Source: Clostridiales bacterium (GTDB taxonomy: Bacteria; Bacillota; Clostridia; Saccharofermentanales; Saccharofermentanaceae). From it: a stretch of DNA of 64,000 bases. This document shows positions 25,379 to 34,324 of the stretch, piece by piece. Below the pieces are notes generated by a model. The model did not search any database. It worked only from the letters and a program-made list of their open reading frames with translations, and was not told the origin of the DNA. Position 1 is the stretch's first letter. Every line of letters begins with the position of its first letter. The position numbers and the translations under genes were made by a program. Where the stretch lies: the NCBI GenBank assembly GCA_017961235.1, contig JAGCXQ010000011.1, positions 1-64,000 on the forward strand, given 5' to 3'.

Positions 25379-26407
25379 ATGAAGACTTGGAAGGGTTATC
25401 AGAAAGGTGTCAACTTAGGCGGCTGGCTGTCCCAGTGCGATGACACCGAAGAAACATACAGCACATTTGTAGTAGAAGAAGACATTAAGACCATCAAGGG
25501 ATGGGGAATGGATCATGTCCGTCTTCCTTTCGACTACGAACTGATCGAAGATAAAGACGGAAATCCGGTCGAGAGCGGCTATGGTCACATCCAGGATGCC
25601 ATCGACTGGTGCGGAAAATACGGACTGAACATGATCCTTGATCTGCATAAGACGATGGGATATTCCTTCGATGATGCGCATGGTGAAGCCGGATTCTTCG
25701 ACAGTGAGAAGCTGCAGGAGCGTTTCTATACGCTTTGGGAAAGAGTGGCAGAGCGCTTCGGAAAATATGAGGATCGTCTTGCCTTTGAACTTCTAAATGA
25801 AGTCACGGACAAGTCCTATTGTGACCTTTGGAACAAGATCTCCTACGAGTGCATCCGCCGTATCCGCAAGATCGCGCCGACGATCAGGATCCTGGTGGGC
25901 GGATACTGGAATAACAGTGTCGATTCGGTAAAGGATCTCGCGATGCCGTACGATGAGAACATCATCTACAATTTCCACTGCTACGAACCCTTGATCTTTA
26001 CCCATCAGGGTGCGCCGTGGATCCCGACGATGGATACCTCTTTCAGAATCAGCATCGAAGCTCCGTATAAGGACATGGATGAAGCAGGTGTGAAGAACCT
26101 GTCGCAGGTCACCACCGGATTTGCATCGTTCTCCGGAGAGGACACACTATCTTCTGCCTACTTCGAGAAGATCTTTGCCGAGGCGATCTTTGTTGCGGAA
26201 GAACGGGATGTCGCACTTTACTGTGGCGAATATGGTGTCATCGACCGCGTCGATCCGGAGGATGTTCTGAAGTGGTTTAAACTGATCAATAAGGTCTTCA
26301 CAAATTACGGCATCGGCAGATCGGCATGGAACTATAAGGTCATGGATTTCGGCATTGCCGACTCCCGCATGGACAATGTCCGTGAAGAGCTTCTGAAATA
26401 TCTCTGA
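25379..26407 (+). CDS. Glycoside hydrolase family 5 enzyme, cytoplasmic
   Basis: 342 residues with no signal peptide. GH5 landmarks: VNLGGWL, MDHVRLPFDY, LDLHKTMG, acid/base Glu141 in FELLNEV, FHCYEP and nucleophile Glu284 in YCGEYGV. GH5 cleaves beta-linked glucans or mannans, or acts on short beta-glucosides; the intracellular location argues for oligosaccharides taken up by the cell. GAGGAGAAGG precedes the start. It stands alone with its own promoter, so no transporter or pathway partner can be named. Confidence 0.88.
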   Translation: MKTWKGYQKGVNLGGWLSQCDDTEETYSTFVVEEDIKTIKGWGMDHVRLPFDYELIEDKDGNPVESGYGHIQDAIDWCGKYGLNMILDLHKTMGYSFDDAHGEAGFFDSEKLQERFYTLWERVAERFGKYEDRLAFELLNEVTDKSYCDLWNKISYECIRRIRKIAPTIRILVGGYWNNSVDSVKDLAMPYDENIIYNFHCYEPLIFTHQGAPWIPTMDTSFRISIEAPYKDMDEAGVKNLSQVTTGFASFSGEDTLSSAYFEKIFAEAIFVAEERDVALYCGEYGVIDRVDPEDVLKWFKLINKVFTNYGIGRSAWNYKVMDFGIADSRMDNVREELLKYL

Positions 26408-26427
26408 TGAAGGGAAGAAGAGTGCGT

Positions 26428-26455
26428 TTGACAAAACGAACCTTCGTGATACACT
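26428..26455 (+). promoter_or_regulatory. Consensus promoter for the 40-residue membrane peptide
   Basis: Perfect TTGACA (26428-26433), a 16-nt spacer and TACACT (26450-26455) with TGA in front. One of the best -35 elements in the window. Confidence 0.65.
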
Positions 26456-26492
26456 ATCACTGTTTGAATAATTCTATCGAGGAGGCATAGAT

Positions 26493-26615
26493 ATGGCAGC
26501 AAAAAGGGGCGGTTCCCGTTACGGTACAGGCGCAAGGATACTCGCTATTATACTGGCGATCATGATGCTTTCTTCCATTCTTCTTCTGGTCGCGATCGCG
26601 ATCCAAATGGGCTGA
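26493..26615 (+). CDS. Small single-pass membrane peptide (40 aa)
   Basis: ATG 26493 follows GAGGAGG at a good distance, the gene has its own TTGACA promoter and a terminator follows. The product begins with MAAKRGGSRYGTGAR and continues as one hydrophobic helix (about residues 15-37, ILAIILAIMMLSSILLLVAI) ending in QMG. The positive N terminus predicts N-in topology. I recognise no family. The full set of expression signals supports a real gene. Possible roles are a small regulatory membrane protein or a type I toxin-like peptide; neither is shown. Confidence 0.65.
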   Translation: MAAKRGGSRYGTGARILAIILAIMMLSSILLLVAIAIQMG

Positions 26616-26648
26616 GTCCAAGTGCTTTTCCCGAAAAATCTTAAAAGA

Positions 26649-26685
26649 AAAACCTGCTGACAGTACGCTGCCGGCAGGTTTTATT
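26649..26685 (+). terminator. Terminator between convergent genes
   Basis: AAAACCTGCTG (26649-26659) pairs with CCGGCAGGTTTT (26671-26682) apart from one internal mismatch. A-tract and T-tract on the two sides mean it can serve both the small peptide gene and the convergent foldase gene. Confidence 0.75.
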
Positions 26686-26706
26686 GCATTTATGAAAGAT
26701 AACAGA

Positions 26707-28512
26707 TCACGACGGAATATCTTTGATATACTTCAGTCCGTCTTCGTGGAAGGTGTAGGAGTAGTTCTCGATCTTCTCGCTTACAAAAGCTTGGTAGTTA
26801 TCCATGCGGATAAAGCTGTTCACACGGTCATACCATTCCGGATTCGGGGAAGCTTCCACATAGAACAGGATCAGGATCTGCGTATCTCCCTCGAGAAGGA
26901 TCTTATCACCGCTCTTTCTCTGAGGATCGAAGATCCACTCATCGATTTCCTGAGAGTTGTTTCCGGGGTAGAGCGAAGTCTGCTGTACGGTACGCATGGA
27001 GCCGTCCAGAAGCTGGTCCGCATAAGTGGTCTCAAGAGTGATCATGCTGGCCTCGTCCGTGATGCTGTCGAAGATCGTCTGTGAAAGAGGGATGATCTCA
27101 CTGGCAGGGATGCCCGGTGTTTCTGTTTCCGGATCTTCCAGATTAATATAGAAGAAACGGACATTACGGAGCGGTTCATCCTGACGGACACGCTCAACGA
27201 AACAGAAGATGATCGGGAAACCATAGTCATCCTTAAAGATCACGGTATCACCGGAAGTGCGGGATGTGTCGAAGAGCCAGCTTCTCCACTCCGATTCATT
27301 GATCTCTGAATACCGGACTCTCTTGTGAAGAGTGGAATCCGGCACCAGCAGGCGCTGCTGCGCTTCGCCGGAGAAGAACTGCGCTGCAGTGGACTCGAAT
27401 TTCGACTGGTCGCCTGCGATCTTCTCGATGATCTGTTCCGCATGCAGGTTGGCTGTCTTAACATAGCTTTCTCCGCGCTGCTCGAACGTGATGCGCAGTA
27501 CTCGGTAGGAGACCAGATCATAAGAGTTTCTCGCATCCTGATATGCTTTCTCAGCTTGTTCAGGAGTAGCCTTCAGTTCCTCGAGTTTCTGATGTCCGGA
27601 ATAATCCTCGGCAAAATACACCTTCGGAAGAACGGACAGGATAAGGTTCTTATCTACATATGGTCCGAAGGTTCCCTTGATATAGGTGTCCAGATCCACA
27701 TGGATCGCGTCTGCTTTCGTCTTCAGCCAGTCAACATAGGCCTGTGCACGGTCTTTGTGATCCTGCGTGATGGAAAGACCATGCGCTTTTGCATCATCGT
27801 AAAGCATATATGTCGCCTGGATCTCCTTGGCGGTAACATCCAGGAAGTATTCGCGGTAGGTGGCAAATCCGTTTTCACCGGGCTGTTGCAGCATCTTTTC
27901 TGTATCCGGCTTGAAGATATCGACTCCGTTTTCCAGAAGAACATAATGATACATGAAACTGAATTCGGCATTGGAAACATCGTGATTTCCAACGGTGAGC
28001 GGGCTGGACATGCGCTCGTTCAGATTGCCGAGAGAGATGACGGACCAGATCAGTACGAGGATAGCTACGACTGCCATGATGATCAGGAACATGAGCGGTT
28101 TCATGTTCATCTTCTTCGAAGATTTTCTTGGCTTAGCATCCGAGGGACGCGTGGAGATCTCTGTAAAAGCCGGTGCATCCGGATCGTCGTCGCTGATCAC
28201 GGAATGTATCTCATGCGCGCCGAGTTCCATGGGAACCGGCTCAGCGTCGATCCATTTTTCTTCCACGGGAGAGATGTCTGTTTCATCCAGTCCCGCGATA
28301 TCAAGATCCGGATCTTCCGAAGGGATAATATCCGTAGAAACAGTTTCGTCTATACCATCGGAAATATCGGCGCCTTCATCCGTTACTGCGTCAGAGGACA
28401 CGTCCGGATCGGTGACCATATCAGGATCCGAAGGAGATGCTGTTCCTTCTTCAGGTGTTATATTGTTTACCGCATTGCGGTCGTCTTCATTTTTTCGGTC
28501 GTGTTTCTTCAT
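26707..28512 (-). CDS. Membrane-anchored parvulin-like (PrsA/SurA-type) foldase
   Basis: 601 residues; start ATG 28512 with GGAGG 5-6 nt upstream (an upstream in-frame start at 28545 lacks a site). Residues 1-135 are acidic and Ser/Asp/Pro-rich, presumably cytoplasmic; one membrane helix at about 137-161; the rest is outside. The exposed part has a SurA-N-like helical region (NAEFSFMYHYVLLENG) and two segments resembling parvulin edges (EWRSWLFDTSRTSGDTV and DEWIFDPQRKSGDKI), which in PrsA/SurA proteins mark the C-terminal side of the isomerase fold. A role in folding exported proteins is likely. PrsA is normally a lipoprotein, so the helix anchor and the long acidic N-terminal region are unusual. 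The catalytic core looks poorly conserved. Confidence 0.7.
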   Translation of the reverse strand: MKKHDRKNEDDRNAVNNITPEEGTASPSDPDMVTDPDVSSDAVTDEGADISDGIDETVSTDIIPSEDPDLDIAGLDETDISPVEEKWIDAEPVPMELGAHEIHSVISDDDPDAPAFTEISTRPSDAKPRKSSKKMNMKPLMFLIIMAVVAILVLIWSVISLGNLNERMSSPLTVGNHDVSNAEFSFMYHYVLLENGVDIFKPDTEKMLQQPGENGFATYREYFLDVTAKEIQATYMLYDDAKAHGLSITQDHKDRAQAYVDWLKTKADAIHVDLDTYIKGTFGPYVDKNLILSVLPKVYFAEDYSGHQKLEELKATPEQAEKAYQDARNSYDLVSYRVLRITFEQRGESYVKTANLHAEQIIEKIAGDQSKFESTAAQFFSGEAQQRLLVPDSTLHKRVRYSEINESEWRSWLFDTSRTSGDTVIFKDDYGFPIIFCFVERVRQDEPLRNVRFFYINLEDPETETPGIPASEIIPLSQTIFDSITDEASMITLETTYADQLLDGSMRTVQQTSLYPGNNSQEIDEWIFDPQRKSGDKILLEGDTQILILFYVEASPNPEWYDRVNSFIRMDNYQAFVSEKIENYSYTFHEDGLKYIKDIPS

Positions 28513-28623
28513 TCTGGCCTCCGAAAAAGCACTATAAATACTCAATATCTACTCTAACATAAAACATGCATGAATACTATTTCCGTAAGGTTACAGAACT
28601 CGGATGCGGGTGGTTGACCTATA

Positions 28624-28632
28624 TGGTACAAT
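28624..28632 (+). promoter_or_regulatory. Extended -10 promoter of the YfhO operon
   Basis: TGGTACAAT about 63 nt before the first YfhO start. A nearby TTGACC (28614-28619) is too close to be its -35. Confidence 0.45.
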
Positions 28633-28694
28633 TATGCTTGCGAACATTTTGTTCCTATTTTATATATATAAATCCGGGAGATCATTAGACGACC

Positions 28695-31553
28695 ATGCGA
28701 CCATCCAATAAACGCTTACTGCGCAGGTTTTCGGAACGTCAGTTTCACATATATTCATTCTTCATTCCAGTCTTCGTTATGACGGCCATTTTCGCTATTT
28801 TGCAGGTGCATCCTTTTGCATCCGGCGAGAACATGATCCTTACGGTGGACTGCTATCACCAGTATGCGCCGTTTCTTCTCGAACTTCGGAATAAGATCTT
28901 AGGCGGTGAGAGCCTGTTCTTCTCATGGAATGTCGGCCTCGGTACGAATTTCTGGGCGGTGTTTGCGAACTACAGTGCCAGCCCGCTGAATATCCTCTGT
29001 ATTTTCTTCCCGGCAAAATACATCGGTGACTGTGTCGCGCTTCTCGCGATCCTTCGCTGTGGTCTGACCGGCCTGTTCATGTCTTATCTTCTAAAAGAAC
29101 TCGATAAGGACAGAAAAGATCTCCTTCTGACGTCATTCTCCTGCTTTTATGCACTATGCGGCTGGACGATCTCGTATTTCTGGAACATCATGTGGCATGA
29201 TGCAGTCATGCTCCTTCCGCTGATCGTTCTCGGTCTGATCAAGATGTTCCGTGACAAGAAGCCTCTTTTATATTGTATTTCCCTGGCAGTATGCCTGATC
29301 TCGAATTTCTATTCCGGATATTTCATCTGCCTGTTCCTTATTTTCTATGCGCCGATCCTGTATATCTCGATCACGAAAAAGATAACGATACAGAATTTCT
29401 GGTCCGCAGTCTGGCGGTTCGGCCTGTACTCTTTAATAAGCGGCGGTCTGTCGGCGTTCCTGACGGTATCCACGTATTTCACACTTCAGAAATCATCTGC
29501 GACCGGTACGGCGTTCCCGAAGGAATTCGCAGTCCAGAATGATCTTTTTGATTTTATCAGCCGATTCATGATCGGTCAGAATCCGAATATCCGTGATGGC
29601 ATGGCAAATGTCTATTCCGGATTGTTCGTGCTGATCCTCATCCCGCTGTTCTTCCTTTGCAAGAAGATCCGTCTGCGTGAGAAGATCGCCTACGGCGTGG
29701 GCCTTTCGATCATGTATATCAGTTTGAGCAGCCGTATGATGACCTTTATCTGGCACGGCTTCCATTTCCCGAACCAGATCCCGTACCGTCAGGCGTTCCT
29801 TTTTTCCTTCCTGATGGTCGTGATGGGCTATAAGGTTCTGCGAAACCTCGGCTCTTTCAGCAAAACAGAGCTGATGGCCCCGTGTCTCTGCCTCATAGCG
29901 TATCTCATCCTGTACGAAAAAGTAGGGGAAGGGCAGGAAGGATATCTTCAGATCATCCTCTCTTTCATCTTCCTGATCATCTACACCACGGTCATGCGCG
30001 TGATCGGAGAAAAGAAGAGAAGTGCGATGTTCCAGCAGATTTTACTATTCTGTGTTCTTTCTGCGGAGCTGGTCGCTTCGACTTTCTCCACAGTAAGCCT
30101 TGTTGCTGCACATGAGAGCTTCACCGGATGGGATTTCTATGGTTCCCACTATGATGAAGTCCAGATGCTGATGGAAGAATCGGAAGCGAAGAACGAGTAT
30201 GGTTTCGAGCGCTCGGAGATCTACCCGGCTTATATCTGTAACCAGCCGGCGCTTTATAACATGAAGGGCATCTCGATCTTTACATCGACTGCAAGAGAGA
30301 GCTTCGTTAAGTTTATCCGTAACCTCGGATTCCATAACAATGGCATCAACAGCATGCGAAACTTTGGTCTGACCAAGGTTACCGCCACACTCCTCGGTGT
30401 CCGGAATATGTTTGATATCTACAAGACTTCTCCGGTTCCGCAGGGATTCGAACAGGTGGAAAATGATACGGAACTTCGCCAGTTCGTCAATCCGGATTCG
30501 CTGTCTGTCGGATATATGGTCGATCCGGCGGTCCTTACCTATAAGATGAACCAGACATCCGTACCATTCCTCTCCATAAATGCTTTTGTAAAGAGCATGG
30601 GTGTCTCCAAAGATGTGTATATTCCGATGAAGGCCAGCTTCGATATGGTAGAAGGCCTTGAAGCAGATGGCGGCCAGGAGAGGACCGGATATAAGTACAC
30701 CGTGGAAGATGGAAAGACAGCATCTCTTGTTCTGACACCGATCGATCCGCAGAAGGGCGATCATCTCTATCTGTACGTTGTTTCCAACAAACCGCCGAAG
30801 GTCACGATCAACGAACAGCGGATGCAGCCTCTTGAGATGAAAGAGACGAAGATCACGGCGAGAGCATCTCAGATCATTGACCTGGGATTCTATGATCCGG
30901 AATTTACGAAAGTAATTACACTGGACTTTAAGGATAAAGAACTGAATGGTAATCTGTGGGTCCAGCTCGTCCGCTCGGATGAGGAGGCATATCAGGAGAT
31001 GGTCGATGTACTGAGCGATGAACAGCTCAAGATCACTTCCTATGACTCGACACATCTGGAAGGCGTTATCACAGCGAAGCAGCCGGGCGCCATGTTCCTG
31101 ACGATCCCGTACGATGAGAGCTGGACAGCAACAGTGGATGGTGTTGCGGCCGAGATCAAACCGATCGATGATGCATTCATGGCAATCGAGATGTCTTCCG
31201 GAACACACACGGTTCAGCTCGCCTATCATCCGACCAAGTTCAAGCTTTGCGTCATGATCTCCGTAGCATCTCTGATCGCGCTGGTTCTCTTTACGCTTAC
31301 CAGAAAGCTCTTTGAACACATCGATTATAAGAAGAGCCTGGAAGAAGCAGAGGATGCAGAGCAGATCGATGAACAGGAAGATGCAGTCGAAGAGAATGAG
31401 GTAAATACACAGGAAACAGCAGACGCAAATCCTGAGGTAACCTCGCAGGAAACTTCAGACGAGCAGGAAGCGATGGATAAACCGGAAGAGTCCGAGTCTG
31501 TCACTGTGGAAAAAGATGAGAGTGTTTCTCCGGAAGGAACGGAGGAAGCATGA
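28695..31553 (+). CDS. YfhO-family membrane protein 1
   Basis: 952 residues. The N-terminal half is polytopic (roughly 12-13 helices) with YfhO blocks: VDCYHQYAPF, FSWNVGLGTNFW and FWNIMWHDAVMLLPLI. The C-terminal half is an outer beta-rich domain ending in a last helix (VMISVASLIALVLF) and a 65-residue acidic tail (EEAEDAEQIDEQEDAVEE). YfhO proteins have a GT-C fold and in Bacillus take part in sugar decoration of lipoteichoic acid. A GGGAG lies rather far (about 13 nt) from ATG 28695, so initiation may be weak. The stop overlaps the second YfhO gene by 4 nt. Confidence 0.85.
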   Translation: MRPSNKRLLRRFSERQFHIYSFFIPVFVMTAIFAILQVHPFASGENMILTVDCYHQYAPFLLELRNKILGGESLFFSWNVGLGTNFWAVFANYSASPLNILCIFFPAKYIGDCVALLAILRCGLTGLFMSYLLKELDKDRKDLLLTSFSCFYALCGWTISYFWNIMWHDAVMLLPLIVLGLIKMFRDKKPLLYCISLAVCLISNFYSGYFICLFLIFYAPILYISITKKITIQNFWSAVWRFGLYSLISGGLSAFLTVSTYFTLQKSSATGTAFPKEFAVQNDLFDFISRFMIGQNPNIRDGMANVYSGLFVLILIPLFFLCKKIRLREKIAYGVGLSIMYISLSSRMMTFIWHGFHFPNQIPYRQAFLFSFLMVVMGYKVLRNLGSFSKTELMAPCLCLIAYLILYEKVGEGQEGYLQIILSFIFLIIYTTVMRVIGEKKRSAMFQQILLFCVLSAELVASTFSTVSLVAAHESFTGWDFYGSHYDEVQMLMEESEAKNEYGFERSEIYPAYICNQPALYNMKGISIFTSTARESFVKFIRNLGFHNNGINSMRNFGLTKVTATLLGVRNMFDIYKTSPVPQGFEQVENDTELRQFVNPDSLSVGYMVDPAVLTYKMNQTSVPFLSINAFVKSMGVSKDVYIPMKASFDMVEGLEADGGQERTGYKYTVEDGKTASLVLTPIDPQKGDHLYLYVVSNKPPKVTINEQRMQPLEMKETKITARASQIIDLGFYDPEFTKVITLDFKDKELNGNLWVQLVRSDEEAYQEMVDVLSDEQLKITSYDSTHLEGVITAKQPGAMFLTIPYDESWTATVDGVAAEIKPIDDAFMAIEMSSGTHTVQLAYHPTKFKLCVMISVASLIALVLFTLTRKLFEHIDYKKSLEEAEDAEQIDEQEDAVEENEVNTQETADANPEVTSQETSDEQEAMDKPEESESVTVEKDESVSPEGTEEA

Positions 31554-34324
31554 AAAATCTTCGGAAGGATAACAGGATCACGTTTGGTGAGACAAAAACG
31601 AAGGTGTGCCTTCTTTTGTCCTTCTTTCTGCCTGTTCTGATCCTCCTTGTTATTGCATTCAGATTTAAGATCTATCCGTTTAGTTCTGATTGTGTGATCA
31701 CGGAACCTCTTCAGAAGACATATCTTCCCGTTATAACGGAGCTGCGCCGCAAGATCTTCTCCGGAGAATCGCTGTTTTATTCCTGGAATGTCGGAGGCGG
31801 CAGTAATTTCTGGGGATGGATCGGAGCTTATGCTTCAAGTCCATTCGTCCTGCTCTATCTTCTTTTCCCTGCAGACCGGATCGCAGAGGCAACACAGATC
31901 ATCTTCGCACTCAAAGCAGCCACGGCAGCTCTCTGCTTATTTATCCTCTTCTGGAAAAAAGAGAATGTCGTATCTCCGGTCAGTGTGGGTCTTTCCGTGG
32001 CATATGGTCTTTCCGCCTATGTTCTGACATATTCCCAGGAGCCATGGATCCTCGATACGGTGATCCTTCTTCCGCTCCTGATCCTCACACTCTGGTACCT
32101 GATCCTCGGCAAAAGAAAATGGCTTTTCACTCTGGTGTGCGCCCTTACAGGTATTTCCTGCTGCCATTCCGGCATCTATATGCTTCTGTTTGTGGTCATC
32201 ATGTTCCCGCTTCTTTATATCGAGGCTCGTCATGACGGGATCAAATTGGCAAAGCTTCCGGACATCATTAAGGACTTCTTTATCTTCCTGTGTCTGGGTC
32301 TCGGTCTTTCTGCCTTCGTGTGGTATCCGTCACTTCAGGCACTTTGGAAGACAGCGCCGGGAAATGAAGTGGTCCATTTTGCCTCGGATGCGAAAGTGGA
32401 ACTGAAGGCCTGGGACTTCCTGGAAAGACTGGCTTTTGTTCCGTCGCTTGTTTTCCCATCGGATGCATCACAGCTTCCGTCGGTTTACTGCGGAGTTTTT
32501 ACCGCAGTACTCGTACTCCTTTATGCCTGCTCCGGGAAGATCCGTTTTTCTGAGAAACTCTACGGGTTCTGCACATTGGCATTTATCTACATCACCATGT
32601 GTTTCCGTTTGTTCCAGTTTGTGATCCATGGTCTGCATTTCCCGATTACCGGTCAGTATCCGCAGGCGATCCTTTTTACTTTCCTGCTCATGTATATGGC
32701 GGGAAGGCTCCTGTCCAGAGGAGATTTTCTGGAGAACCGTAAACATCTGTGGTTTGCTGCATTTGCCGCTATTGCCTTCATGGTATTCCGTGCGACGATT
32801 TCAAAGTCTTATTCTTATGCTTCCTATGTGTCCTACATGGCGATCGGTCTTCTGATCATTTACTTTGCTGTGACGCTTCGCATCCATAATGGACCGAAGA
32901 ATGAGAAAACGATATGGATGAGCATTCTTGCCGTAACGATCGTTCTGGAAGCCGGCCTGGCTTTTTATCAGCCGATCAAGGAAAAGTACTATCACAAGAC
33001 ATATGAGATCTCCAATGAGATTTCCGATTCCAGTGTTTCGAGAACAGTCACGGACGGCTTTGGAATCGATCCGGCTGAATTGAGCAAGCCCATAGAGAAA
33101 GTTTATAAGCTGGATAAGTCTATCCTTTATCAGAAGCCGGATGAAGAAGAGAAGAGTTTTGCCTTGCAGAAAAAGGAGATCTCGCCCAAGGGCACCCGTT
33201 TCTATATAGAGGATACGATCTGGAATAACTATGGACTTCTTTATGGCGTTCCATCACTTAACTCCGAGTCTTTCATGACATCGATGCGTTATTCAGAGGT
33301 CCTCGCAAAGCTCGGTATCAACACTTCCGGAGATGGAAAGAGCATTTCCATTTCGAGCGGAACGATGATCACGGATGTATTTTTCCAGCAGAGAAATATA
33401 GATGTCCGCAGGTTTTCGCCGGAAGAGCAGCAGGAACTGGCGGCTATCTTCGCCAATGGTTTCTTCGTGACGACCGAGAATATAAATGAGGATCTGTTTG
33501 TTGATAACTCCCCGTTTGTTGTTCAGAATAATCTTGCCAACCAGCTGTCTTCGGTAAAACCTTTTTCCGAGATGAAGATGGAAGTTGCGGAAATGTCGAA
33601 TATCAAGCAGAACGACGATGGTACTTTCCAGGTGAAAAAGAGCGGTGAACGCACGAAACTCATTCTGGAGTCAGAAGACTTTATCTCCGATCCTAATATA
33701 CCTATATATTTATATTGCAATTGCAAACAGAAAACTTCGATAGAGGTCAAGCTTCTGGACATCGATGGAAATCTCCGTTTCCAGAACAGTTTCAACTCGG
33801 CATCCGGTTCATGCCTTAAGCTTGATACGAAAAATGCGAGAGACCGGAGACTTCATATCGAGATCACTATCTCCAATCCGGAAAAAGCATCCTTCGGATT
33901 CTACGCCGTATCCGCAGATAGAGAAAAGCTCAACTGGTATCAGACAGTAACGAGAGATAGCGCATGGCAGATATCGGAGCTTCGTGACGGATATGCCGCA
34001 GGAACGGTCAATGCGAAATCATCCGGACATGTGGTGTGGTCGATCCCGGCTGACGAAGGCTGGACTGCGACGATCGATGGAGAGAAGACACAGACCTTTG
34101 CTGCATACAAAGCTTTCCTCGGAATCCATATTCCGCCGGGAACACACGAGATCACGATCCGGTTCACGCCGGACGGATTCCGCACAGGTGTTTTTGCTAC
34201 AATAGGTTCTGTCATTCTTTTGATCTTCCTTTCGGTCAGCGATATCCTGCCGAAAAAAGAAAAGAAGAAGAAGGACGAGCCTGACAAAGAACAAATCACT
34301 GAGGAAAAGGAGAACGAGGTATGA
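31550..34324 (+). CDS. YfhO-family membrane protein 2
   Basis: 924 residues, a paralogue of the preceding gene with the same topology. FYSWNVGGGSNFW replaces the FFSWNVGLGTNFW block, and TEPLQKTYLPV stands where paralogue 1 has the VDCYHQYAPF acidic block, so the Asp-containing motif expected near the active site is changed. The end is a Lys/Glu-rich tail after the last helix. GGAGG precedes ATG 31550. Two adjacent divergent copies suggest separate acceptor or sugar specificities, or one catalytic and one accessory subunit (inference). Confidence 0.85.
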   Translation: MKNLRKDNRITFGETKTKVCLLLSFFLPVLILLVIAFRFKIYPFSSDCVITEPLQKTYLPVITELRRKIFSGESLFYSWNVGGGSNFWGWIGAYASSPFVLLYLLFPADRIAEATQIIFALKAATAALCLFILFWKKENVVSPVSVGLSVAYGLSAYVLTYSQEPWILDTVILLPLLILTLWYLILGKRKWLFTLVCALTGISCCHSGIYMLLFVVIMFPLLYIEARHDGIKLAKLPDIIKDFFIFLCLGLGLSAFVWYPSLQALWKTAPGNEVVHFASDAKVELKAWDFLERLAFVPSLVFPSDASQLPSVYCGVFTAVLVLLYACSGKIRFSEKLYGFCTLAFIYITMCFRLFQFVIHGLHFPITGQYPQAILFTFLLMYMAGRLLSRGDFLENRKHLWFAAFAAIAFMVFRATISKSYSYASYVSYMAIGLLIIYFAVTLRIHNGPKNEKTIWMSILAVTIVLEAGLAFYQPIKEKYYHKTYEISNEISDSSVSRTVTDGFGIDPAELSKPIEKVYKLDKSILYQKPDEEEKSFALQKKEISPKGTRFYIEDTIWNNYGLLYGVPSLNSESFMTSMRYSEVLAKLGINTSGDGKSISISSGTMITDVFFQQRNIDVRRFSPEEQQELAAIFANGFFVTTENINEDLFVDNSPFVVQNNLANQLSSVKPFSEMKMEVAEMSNIKQNDDGTFQVKKSGERTKLILESEDFISDPNIPIYLYCNCKQKTSIEVKLLDIDGNLRFQNSFNSASGSCLKLDTKNARDRRLHIEITISNPEKASFGFYAVSADREKLNWYQTVTRDSAWQISELRDGYAAGTVNAKSSGHVVWSIPADEGWTATIDGEKTQTFAAYKAFLGIHIPPGTHEITIRFTPDGFRTGVFATIGSVILLIFLSVSDILPKKEKKKKDEPDKEQITEEKENEV

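Noticed and set aside
27325..28557. 410-codon plus-strand frame opposite the foldase gene
   Set aside because: It is the shadow of a well-supported gene with ribosome site and terminator on the minus strand.
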